The notes under the pieces were generated by a model. The model had not been told where the DNA came from and searched no databases. It saw nothing but the letters and a program-made list of their open reading frames with translations. Of a stretch of DNA of 64,000 nucleotides, positions 57,765 through 64,000 are shown piece by piece. The position numbers and the translations under genes were made by a program. The stretch comes from Actinoplanes philippinensis (GTDB lineage Bacteria; Actinomycetota; Actinomycetes; Mycobacteriales; Micromonosporaceae), in the NCBI RefSeq assembly GCF_900113015.1, contig NZ_FONV01000010.1, positions 186,001 to 250,000 of the forward strand. The letters are read 5' to 3'. Positions within the stretch are counted from its first letter, which is position 1, and every line of letters begins with the position of its first letter.

Positions 57765-58613
57765 TTATGCGACAAGCCCTGCCCGGAAACCTGCCGCGAC
57801 CGCATGGGCCCGGTCCCGCGCGCCGAGCTTGCGGAACAACCGCCGCGCGTGGGTCTTGACGGTGTCCTCCGAGACGAAGAGTTCCCGCCCGATCTCGGCG
57901 TTGCTCTTACCGTCCGCCATCCCCCGCAGCACCTGCAGCTCACGTTCGGTGAGCGTCAGCCGCCGCCCCGCGGGTTGTGCGTCGGTCATGCCCACCCCGG
58001 CTTCGTTGCCGGGCCAGGCCACCATCGGCCGTCCGGTGGCCGGGTCGATGGGCGCGTCGCCACGCTGGGCGGGGACCATCGGCGCGTTGGGCCCGAGCAT
58101 GGCCGGCACCGCGGCGGCGTTGTGCACCCCGATGCCACCCTGCTGGTACTGGCCTCGGGCCGCCGGGGAGTTGTTGTTGCGGACACCGCCGGCCACGGTG
58201 GCCGGCTGAGCGTTGGCGCCGTTGATCGGCATGCCTTGCGGGCGCACCGGCAACAGCAGTAGGAGCAGCGCCTTGGCGACGACGCTGACCAGGTCGTGTT
58301 CGACGCCGCGGATGACGCCCCGGGCGCCGGCGGCGACTGCCGCGGCGGCGACCCGCGGGTCTTCCGCTCCGAAGAGCACCACCTGCGCCTGTGGGGCGCG
58401 TGCGAGTACGCGCCGGGTGAAGCCGACGCTGTCGGGCCGGGTCACGGCGGTGTCGGCCAGGACCACTTCGGCGGGGCGTTCCGCCAGTCGGATCATGGCC
58501 TCGGTCTCGCTGACCGCTGTCCGGACGACGCCGGTCATGCCGAGCCGGGCCGCGGTGGACGCGACGGTCTGGGCCGCCAGCGGGGTTCGGACGCACACGA
58601 GGACGGTACGCAC
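57765..58613 (-). CDS. BldM-like orphan LuxR-type regulator with degenerate receiver
   Basis: 282 residues, longer than Streptomyces BldM (about 200). The N-terminal 120 residues keep the receiver fold (MRTVLVCVRTPLAAQ, EVVLADTAVTRP), but the usual acidic pair after the first strand is missing (CVRT), so phosphorylation is unlikely. A linker rich in Asn, Gln, Pro and Gly (about 125-210) is an insertion relative to BldM. The C-terminal helix-turn-helix LTERELQVLRGMADGKSNAEIGRELFVSEDTVKTHARRLFRKLGARDRAHAVA is nearly identical to that of BldM. It lies divergent to a WhiB gene, as bldM and whiD are neighbours in Streptomyces. It is probably a developmental regulator. Confidence 0.85.
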   Translation of the reverse strand: MRTVLVCVRTPLAAQTVASTAARLGMTGVVRTAVSETEAMIRLAERPAEVVLADTAVTRPDSVGFTRRVLARAPQAQVVLFGAEDPRVAAAAVAAGARGVIRGVEHDLVSVVAKALLLLLLPVRPQGMPINGANAQPATVAGGVRNNNSPAARGQYQQGGIGVHNAAAVPAMLGPNAPMVPAQRGDAPIDPATGRPMVAWPGNEAGVGMTDAQPAGRRLTLTERELQVLRGMADGKSNAEIGRELFVSEDTVKTHARRLFRKLGARDRAHAVAAGFRAGLVA

Positions 58614-58844
58614 AGTGATCCTCCTTCTCTCTCAGAGGAGATCACGCGAGGGCCGCAGCATTACGCGCTTTAGATGGAAAAAACGGGAAAGATAGGTATG
58701 ACTTGCCACCCCTTTGCCATACCGCTCGCGAAGACATCGACCTGGTGCGTGTGAGGTTGGCGTGACCTGGGTACACCGGCAAAAGGCCGGTTCCTGGCCC
58801 CTCACGACGAACGCTCCGCGGTGCCGCGCGGGAGGAGGGTGTTG

Positions 58845-59231
58845 ATGTCGAACGTTCGCAGACTGCCCGGTCCCATCGCTGATGTCTGGGATTGGCAGAG
58901 ACTGGGGCTCTGCCGAGGCCGGGACAGCGCACAGTTCTTTCACCCCGATGGCGAGCGCGGATCTTCCCGCAGTCGCCGGGAGGCCAAGGCGAAGACCATG
59001 TGCGGCGCCTGCCCGGTCCGGGCGGAGTGCGCTGCGCACGCCCTCGCCGTACGCGAGCCGTACGGGGTGTGGGGAGGTTTCAGCGAATCGGAGCGGCTGC
59101 GGCTGCTCGCGGTCGGCTGGGAGGATCTGGCGGACCGTCACGGACGGGTCGACCTGCTCCGGCTCGAGGCTCGCCTCGGCCGGCCCCACAAGACGGCGGT
59201 GCCCGCGCAACGGCAGGCACCGGCGGCCTGA
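58845..59231 (+). CDS. WhiB-family iron-sulfur transcription factor (WhiD/WhiB3 position)
   Basis: 128 residues from ATG 58845, with GGAGGAGG upstream. The four cluster-ligating Cys are Cys23 (LGLCRG), Cys53, Cys56 and Cys62 (MCGACPVRAEC). The sigma-factor-binding turn is GVWGG at 74-78, followed by a basic tail. WhiB proteins carry a redox/NO-sensitive 4Fe-4S cluster and act with the principal sigma factor. The guaB3-guaB-DUF5319-BldM-WhiB order suggests the WhiD/WhiB3 orthologue (sporulation and redox homeostasis), but the subclass is assigned by context and not by phylogeny. Confidence 0.9.
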   Translation: MSNVRRLPGPIADVWDWQRLGLCRGRDSAQFFHPDGERGSSRSRREAKAKTMCGACPVRAECAAHALAVREPYGVWGGFSESERLRLLAVGWEDLADRHGRVDLLRLEARLGRPHKTAVPAQRQAPAA

Positions 59232-59390
59232 CGCCGCCCGGCACGCGGCATCACCACACGGCTTCCGGCACGGTCCTCGATCGAGGACCGTGCCGCGTGG
59301 TTCAGCGGTTCTTCAACCGCATTGGTGGACATGCAAGCCACCGTATGAGCGACTTGCTTTCCCGAGTCGGACCGAAAGTGCGGCTTTCAA

Positions 59391-61067
59391 CTACCCGATC
59401 TCGACGGTCACCTGGTGTAGTCCGGTGGCGCCGTCCGGTGCCGGTGGCGCCTCCAGCGGCGTCTGTGTCACCCCATCGAGATCGGTCGCACGTACCCGAA
59501 GGGTGTGCCGCCCGGCGGAGGCGTCCCAGGTCAGGCTCCACTGCCGCCAGGTGTCCGCGGAGACCGTGGCGGCGAGCGTGGCGGGCCGCCACGGACCGTC
59601 GTCCACCTGCACCTCGACCGTGGCGATGCCGCGATGTGTCGCCCATGCGACTCCGGCGACCGTCACGGCGCCCACCGGCTTGCGGCTCCCGTCGCGGGGG
59701 CTGTCGATTCGTGACTGGGTCTTCACCGGGGCCAGCGCCGACCATCCGCGCGGCACCCAGTAGGCGTCGAAGTCGGCGAACCGGGTCAGCTCGATCTCGG
59801 TGATCCACTTGCAGGCGGAGACGTAGCCGTACAGTCCGGGAACGATCATCCGGGCCGGGAAGCCGTGCTCGACCGGCAGCGGCTCACCGTTCATCCCGAC
59901 GGCGAGCAGCGCGTCCCGGCCGTCGCGCAGCACCGCGGTCGGCGCGCCACAGGTCCAGCCGTCCACCGACCGCTGCACCACCTGATCGGCTTCGGGCAGC
60001 GGATCGGCCTCGTCGAGCAGGTCCTTGATCGGGGTGCCGAGCCAGAGGGCGTTGCCGATCAGGTCGCCGCCCACCTCGTTCGAGACGCAGGCGATCGTCA
60101 CGTAGCGCTCGACCATCGGCCGCTTCAGCAGGTCGGCCCAGCTGATCGTGATCGGGTTGCGGACCATCCCGTGGATCCGCAACTGCCAGGCCTCCGGGTC
60201 GATCTGCGGCGTGACCAGGGCGGTGTCGATCCGGTAGAAGGACCGGTTGGGCGTCACGTAGGGGTTCGTGCCGGGCACGTCCACCCCGGCCGGCAGCACC
60301 GGTCCCGGCGCCGAGGCCGGGGGCAACGCGACCGCCTGCCGGGCCGCGGTCACCACGCGGCGGGAGGTCAGCATCCGGCCGGCGACCCCCGCCAGGGCTG
60401 CGGCGGCGGCGATGATGCCCAGGTCGCGGAGGAATCGGCGACGGCTTTCCTCGATCTGGTACGGCCAGACGACCTCACGATCGGTCCTGAGGCCGGTCCG
60501 CGCCGCACCGGTCGTGTCGCCGCCTCCGGCCGCACCGGTCCCCGCCGTGCCGGTCCCCGCCGTGCCGGTTGCATGCGCGGTTCCCGCGGTGCCGGTTGCA
60601 TGGGCGGTTTCGGCCGTGCCCGCGCCGTCGCCGGTTTCGGCCGCTGCGGCCCGCCGGCGGAGGTGGGCCAGCACCAGCACTGCCACCCCGGCGCCGACCA
60701 GCGACGGGAGCACCGAGGTCACGCCGGCGCCCGGCCGGGTCGCCGCCGCCACCGCCCCGGCCAGCCCGAACAGCCCCACTCCGGCGACCGCCGGAGCCCA
60801 TCGCCGGCGGGCCAGCACACCCACCCCGAAGGCGTAGGCGGCCAGCAGCAGAACCGTCCCGGTGATCAGCGCGGTCTTGTCGTGCACCCCGAAGACGGCG
60901 ATGCCGAAGTCCTTGACGGGAGCGGGCACATGGTCGACAACCACCCCGCCGACCGCCACGACGGGGGCCGAGCGCGCCCCGGTCAACAGTGCGGCCAACT
61001 CGGCCACTCCGAGAGCGGCCGCAGCCGCCGCCACCCCGGCGAGCCCGGATCTGATCGACACCTTCAC
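59391..61067 (-). CDS. Membrane-anchored molybdopterin oxidoreductase (sulfite-oxidase-like)
   Basis: 558 residues. The N-terminal 150 residues form about four membrane helices, then a low-complexity linker of Ala/Gly/Thr/His repeats (HATGTAGT units, about 155-190; repetitive DNA near 60500-60620). A twin-arginine-like motif SRRRFLRDLG with a hydrophobic segment follows at about 210-235. The molybdenum-cofactor domain has VTIACVSNEVGGDLIGNALWLG, with the Mo-ligating Cys, and GFPARMIVPGLYGYVSACKWITEIEL. The Mo-co dimerisation domain (VTVAGVAWATHRGIATVEVQVDDGPW) ends the protein. It would oxidise or reduce a small extracellular substrate; specificity is unknown. Confidence 0.9.
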   Translation of the reverse strand: MKVSIRSGLAGVAAAAAALGVAELAALLTGARSAPVVAVGGVVVDHVPAPVKDFGIAVFGVHDKTALITGTVLLLAAYAFGVGVLARRRWAPAVAGVGLFGLAGAVAAATRPGAGVTSVLPSLVGAGVAVLVLAHLRRRAAAAETGDGAGTAETAHATGTAGTAHATGTAGTGTAGTGAAGGGDTTGAARTGLRTDREVVWPYQIEESRRRFLRDLGIIAAAAALAGVAGRMLTSRRVVTAARQAVALPPASAPGPVLPAGVDVPGTNPYVTPNRSFYRIDTALVTPQIDPEAWQLRIHGMVRNPITISWADLLKRPMVERYVTIACVSNEVGGDLIGNALWLGTPIKDLLDEADPLPEADQVVQRSVDGWTCGAPTAVLRDGRDALLAVGMNGEPLPVEHGFPARMIVPGLYGYVSACKWITEIELTRFADFDAYWVPRGWSALAPVKTQSRIDSPRDGSRKPVGAVTVAGVAWATHRGIATVEVQVDDGPWRPATLAATVSADTWRQWSLTWDASAGRHTLRVRATDLDGVTQTPLEAPPAPDGATGLHQVTVEIG

Positions 61068-61143
61068 CCGACCATCGTCCCCGTTCTCCGCCGCGGCGGG
61101 TATGCCCGGAGACCTTACGGAATCCTGTCGGCCTCGGCCGTCG

Positions 61144-61554
61144 TCAGGACGGACGGGGCCCGCGGCGATCCCGGAGCCCGACGACCAGGCCGGAGACCAT
61201 GGCGCTCCCGATCGTCAGCCCGAGGAAGAGCATGAGCGCCCCGACCCCGAAGAGGCCGGTGGTGTCCGAGCGCGCCGCGTCGGCGGTCCATGCCGCGACG
61301 AATCCGAGCGTCAGCCCGATCGACGCGGGCAACGGCCGGGCGCCGGCCAGCTCCACGACGACCAGCAGGATCAGCAGCGAGACAGCGCAGCCGGCGACCT
61401 GCCACGCCTCGTACGGGCCGGACTCCACGCCGGTCACCGGATCCGTCTGGTATTCGTCGTCCCAGCCCAGCCAGGCGAACCAGGTCAGCGCGGACAGCAG
61501 GGCCACCAGCACGCCGGCCAGGCCCTGGACCAGGGCGTCACGTTTCGCTGCCAT
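61144..61554 (-). CDS. Small four-helix membrane protein
   Basis: 136 residues from ATG 61554 with GAGGAGTGATC upstream; the longer frame runs into the M16 gene. Four hydrophobic segments (about 8-22, 45-62, 68-85 and 100-122), ending with a basic tail GLRDRRGPRPS. No family is recognised. It lies between the M16 peptidase gene (76 bp upstream) and the molybdoenzyme gene (76 bp downstream), all on one strand, but spacing does not prove an operon. Confidence 0.72.
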   Translation of the reverse strand: MAAKRDALVQGLAGVLVALLSALTWFAWLGWDDEYQTDPVTGVESGPYEAWQVAGCAVSLLILLVVVELAGARPLPASIGLTLGFVAAWTADAARSDTTGLFGVGALMLFLGLTIGSAMVSGLVVGLRDRRGPRPS

Positions 61555-61630
61555 GAGATCACTCCTCGAGAAGTCGCCACGCCGAGTATGTGCGCTGCCC
61601 GGCGGGGCGCACGCGAGCGGGAGGACTGCG

Positions 61631-63148
61631 TCAGGCCCGGCGGATCCGGCGCAGCGCCCGGGAGAGGACCGATCCGGACCGGGCCGGTGGCTCCGGCGCC
61701 GCCGGGCGGGGGATCCGCTCCGGGTCGCGGGGTGGCATCGTGACCCGCAGCTCCGGCCGGGTCCGCGCGTCCAGGGCAGCCGCCATCGCGGCGCCGTCCG
61801 GGTAGAGGACGGGCTCGACACGCAGCTGGACGGCGTCGTGCCCGATGTAGACGCGACCGCCGTCCGGCCAGGTCAGCACGGCCGAGCACTCGTCGAAGAG
61901 CACGGTGGTCGTCGACTCGGCGCGGACCAGGCTGATCCCTCGCTCGCCGATGACCAGCTGCGGCACCGCGTCGTCGGCCGACCGGTGTGTCACGCCGTCC
62001 ACCGGTGGCACCGAGGACGGCGGCGCGGCGGCGTATCCCGCCCAGTCGGCCTCGGTCTCGCCCGGCGTCATCAGCAGGCCGTCGGCGCAGGCCGCGGCGG
62101 CGATCGCGACGACGTCGTCCCGGGTGACCGCGCCGAGTTCGGTCAGCACCTCGTCGAGGCTCCGCACCGTGCGGCCGTCGAGCACGTCGAACGCCTGGGC
62201 GGGCAGCCGCCCCCCGGTGGCTTCGGCCTGCCGCAGCTCCTCGCGGCGCTTGTTGACGACGGCTGTCACCTCCGCCTCGTCGATCATCCCGAGGCGGGCC
62301 GCGGCCAGCACGTCGACGAGGCCGCCGAGCACCGCGCCCTGCTTCTCGGGCAGCGAGTCGGCGGCCGCGGTGATCACGGCACGGCCGTCGGCGCGGGGCA
62401 TGTAGTCGGCCACCACGTTGTAGGAGAGCCCGCTCTCCTGCCGCAGCGAACGGAACATCGACCGTCGCAGCACCTCGGCGAAGACGGCCGCGCCCTCGCC
62501 CCGGTCGACCACGGCGTCCCAGGCGACCGCGTCCTCCGAGCCGGGGAAGTACGCCGGGCGTACCGGAAGGATCGACGAGGGCGCCGGCGCCGCCTGCCGC
62601 GTGCCGCCGGGAAGGTCGAGCCGCAGCCCCGCGGGCACGCCGGGCCCGGCGATCCAGAGCACCGCGTTGTCGCGGTGGAAGTAGCGGGCCACCCAGGCGC
62701 GCAGGTCGGCGGGGCCGATGGCGCCGAGTCCCCACTCCGGGTAGTTGGCCAGGCCGTAGTCGCGGGCTCCGTGCCGCCACAGGGCCAGCCGCCCGGCCGG
62801 TCCCTCGCCGCGGGAGTTCTGCTCGGTGCGCAGGATCTCCTTCTCGACGGCCAGGCGGTCCAGCGGCAGGTCGCCGAGGCCGGCGCAGACCCCGTTCAGG
62901 AAGGCGACGATGTCCGGCTCGGCGCCCTGCATGTGGAAGACGGTGTGCTCGACGCCGGTCGCGCCGTTGTAGTGGTAGTCGGCCATCCCGAGCGAGTGCA
63001 GCGCGAGGTGCTCGATCAGGTGCGTGATGCCACGGCGGGGCAGCGTCTCGTCGACGAAACCGACCCGGAAGGCGAGTCCCGCGCTCATCGGCCCGGTGGT
63101 CGGCGCGATCAGCACCGGCACCCCGTCGACCTCCTGCCTGATGGTCAC
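61631..63148 (-). CDS. M16-family (insulinase-like) zinc metallopeptidase
   Basis: 505 residues from GTG 63148, which overlaps the upstream stop as GTGA; the longer frame is out of that gene. The inverted zinc motif HLIEHLALH (His-x-x-Glu-His) is near residue 42, and the distal Glu lies in LAVEKEILRTEQN. GLSYNVVADYMPRADGR is the Arg/Tyr region of the second M16 half. A C-terminal extension (about 400-505) ends Pro-rich and basic (SRALRRIRRA). No signal peptide is seen, so it is cytosolic or non-classically exported. In actinobacteria such single-chain M16 proteins are poorly characterised; some partner RiPP or export clusters, for which nothing is visible here. Confidence 0.85.
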   Translation of the reverse strand: MTIRQEVDGVPVLIAPTTGPMSAGLAFRVGFVDETLPRRGITHLIEHLALHSLGMADYHYNGATGVEHTVFHMQGAEPDIVAFLNGVCAGLGDLPLDRLAVEKEILRTEQNSRGEGPAGRLALWRHGARDYGLANYPEWGLGAIGPADLRAWVARYFHRDNAVLWIAGPGVPAGLRLDLPGGTRQAAPAPSSILPVRPAYFPGSEDAVAWDAVVDRGEGAAVFAEVLRRSMFRSLRQESGLSYNVVADYMPRADGRAVITAAADSLPEKQGAVLGGLVDVLAAARLGMIDEAEVTAVVNKRREELRQAEATGGRLPAQAFDVLDGRTVRSLDEVLTELGAVTRDDVVAIAAAACADGLLMTPGETEADWAGYAAAPPSSVPPVDGVTHRSADDAVPQLVIGERGISLVRAESTTTVLFDECSAVLTWPDGGRVYIGHDAVQLRVEPVLYPDGAAMAAALDARTRPELRVTMPPRDPERIPRPAAPEPPARSGSVLSRALRRIRRA

Positions 63149-63999
63149 GAGGCTCCCTCGTACGCCCAGGCCCGCGCCTCCCGGACCTGCGCGTTGACGT
63201 CGTCGCCGACCTGGTTCCACGGGTACTCCGCGGCCAGGTTGCCGAGGCCGGCGAACGCGGTGGCGGCGGACCGCCGGTCGTCGAGCATCGTGAAGATCAG
63301 CGCGAACGCGTTGAGCGCCTGCAGCCAGCCGGGACCGTGCCGGAACTCCGGATGCCAGATCGACCGGTGCGCCGCCTCGTAGATCTCGGTACGCACCGCG
63401 TCGTCCGCCAGGTACCGGAAGACGTCGGTGTCGTCGTCGCCGAAGATGTGCTCGACGTGCGCGTGGACGACCAGCACCGCGTGCGGCGATCCGGGCGGGG
63501 CGGCCTGCATCGCGTCGCGGGCGAACCCGTGCACCAGCTCCCAGGTGCCGTTCCATTTGGGGCAGGCGCTCTGCAGGAACTGCAGTTGGGCGGGCAGGTG
63601 GTGGGGCTGGGCGGTGAGTGCCCGGTCGAGGCGGCGGCGGGTCTCGGCCAGGCCCAGTTGCAGGCCGCGGGCGGTGAGCAGCCGCGCCGTCCAGATCGCC
63701 GGATCCCGCGGATGGCGGGCCGCCGCGTCGATCAGCACCTGCTCGGCCCGTCGCAGCCAGTCGTGGAACCGGTGGAACTGCCGGGCGCTGACGTGCTGGG
63801 CGTACCGCCCGGAGCGGATCTCCCAGCCGACGTGGATCAGATGGTGGCCGAGCAGTGCGGCCGCGGACGCGTCGGTCGCGTCGGCGGTCAGCACCCCGCG
63901 CAGGAACTCCTCCAGGCCCAGCTCAGCGGCGCAGGAGGACAGCGCGGCGCTGCGGGCGGACGGCTCCAGCTGGTCGAGCAGAGCCCGGCAGGCCGGCCA
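63145..63999 (-). CDS. TPR-like protein of unknown function (5' end outside window)
   Basis: The frame stays open to the window edge (reading WPACRALLDQLEPSARSAALSSC at the edge), so the start is not seen. At least 284 residues of alternating amphipathic helices: LRRAEQVLIDAAARHPRDPAIWTARLLTARGLQLGLAETRRRLDRAL and HLPAQLQFLQSACPKWNGTWELVHGFARDAM resemble tetratricopeptide-type repeats, close to the DUF4034 kind. It overlaps the M16 gene start by 4 nt, so the two are coupled and may function together. No catalytic residues are evident. Confidence 0.7.
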   Translation of the reverse strand, partial: WPACRALLDQLEPSARSAALSSCAAELGLEEFLRGVLTADATDASAAALLGHHLIHVGWEIRSGRYAQHVSARQFHRFHDWLRRAEQVLIDAAARHPRDPAIWTARLLTARGLQLGLAETRRRLDRALTAQPHHLPAQLQFLQSACPKWNGTWELVHGFARDAMQAAPPGSPHAVLVVHAHVEHIFGDDDTDVFRYLADDAVRTEIYEAAHRSIWHPEFRHGPGWLQALNAFALIFTMLDDRRSAATAFAGLGNLAAEYPWNQVGDDVNAQVREARAWAYEGAS

Positions 64000-64000
64000 G

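Noticed and set aside
1..64000. Prophage, insertion sequence or integrated element
   Set aside because: No transposase, integrase, phage structural genes, tRNA-associated direct repeats or composition break were seen.

Overview
The window is about 70% G+C, densely coded, and reads as chromosomal DNA of an actinomycete, most likely Micromonosporaceae (Actinoplanes-like). The reasons are near-universal GC-ending codons, frequent GTG starts, many 4-nt GTGA/ATGA overlaps, probable leaderless genes, a WhiB/BldM locus, and two blocks whose gene order I recall from Mycobacterium tuberculosis. The first block (chorismate mutase, UvrD1/PcrA helicase, M23 peptidase, sucC, sucD, PerM/DUF6350, purN, purH) matches the Rv0948c-Rv0957 region. 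The second (guaB3, guaB, DUF5319, WhiB) matches the Rv3410c-Rv3416 region. I see no tRNA, rRNA, CRISPR array, prophage or insertion sequence.

Layout. 1-8.3 kb is a surface-glycan cluster: a truncated sulfotransferase, a Wzx-like flippase, a SAM methyltransferase, a GH26-like lipoprotein, a WecG/TagA glycosyltransferase, a second sulfotransferase and a family-2 glycosyltransferase. It is interrupted by a VOC protein, a DUF4262 protein and a minisatellite. 8.3-16.7 kb is central metabolism: a DeoR regulator with galT, fermentative adhE, NADP isocitrate dehydrogenase, a pair of related membrane proteins, and malate dehydrogenase. 16.7-32 kb holds a second minisatellite, a DUF559 nuclease-like protein, purH-purN-DUF6350, sucDC, a cobalamin-binding small subunit, two secreted M23 peptidases, PcrA, a secreted 5'-nucleotidase, and chorismate mutase behind what looks like a leader-peptide attenuator.

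32-45.7 kb: a secreted glycine-rich protein, a five-gene peptide ABC transporter, a PspC/LiaFSR-like envelope-stress module (response regulator, PspC-kinase, divergent PspC-toastrack protein and partner), and phosphatidylserine decarboxylase convergent with phosphatidylserine synthase. 45.7-64 kb: two double-Nudix genes, guaA, a subtilase, an LCP ligase, an M1 peptidase, a SUFU-like protein, guaB3-guaB, DUF5319, a BldM-like regulator divergent from a WhiB gene, a membrane-anchored molybdopterin oxidoreductase, a small membrane protein, an M16 peptidase and a truncated TPR-like gene.

Most striking non-coding signals: (i) at 31518-31666, a promoter, a leaderless 21-codon leader peptide with adjacent rare Phe codons (TTT TTT) followed by TAT, mutually exclusive hairpins and a terminator, all ahead of chorismate mutase; (ii) a perfect 18-bp palindrome upstream of isocitrate dehydrogenase that fits the AcnR operator, with a near-copy between the VOC and DUF4262 genes; (iii) a DosR/DevR-type box upstream of adhE; (iv) a Crp-like palindrome upstream of sucC; (v) two related minisatellites of about 30 bp. 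All functional statements are inferences from sequence reading; no database search was run.
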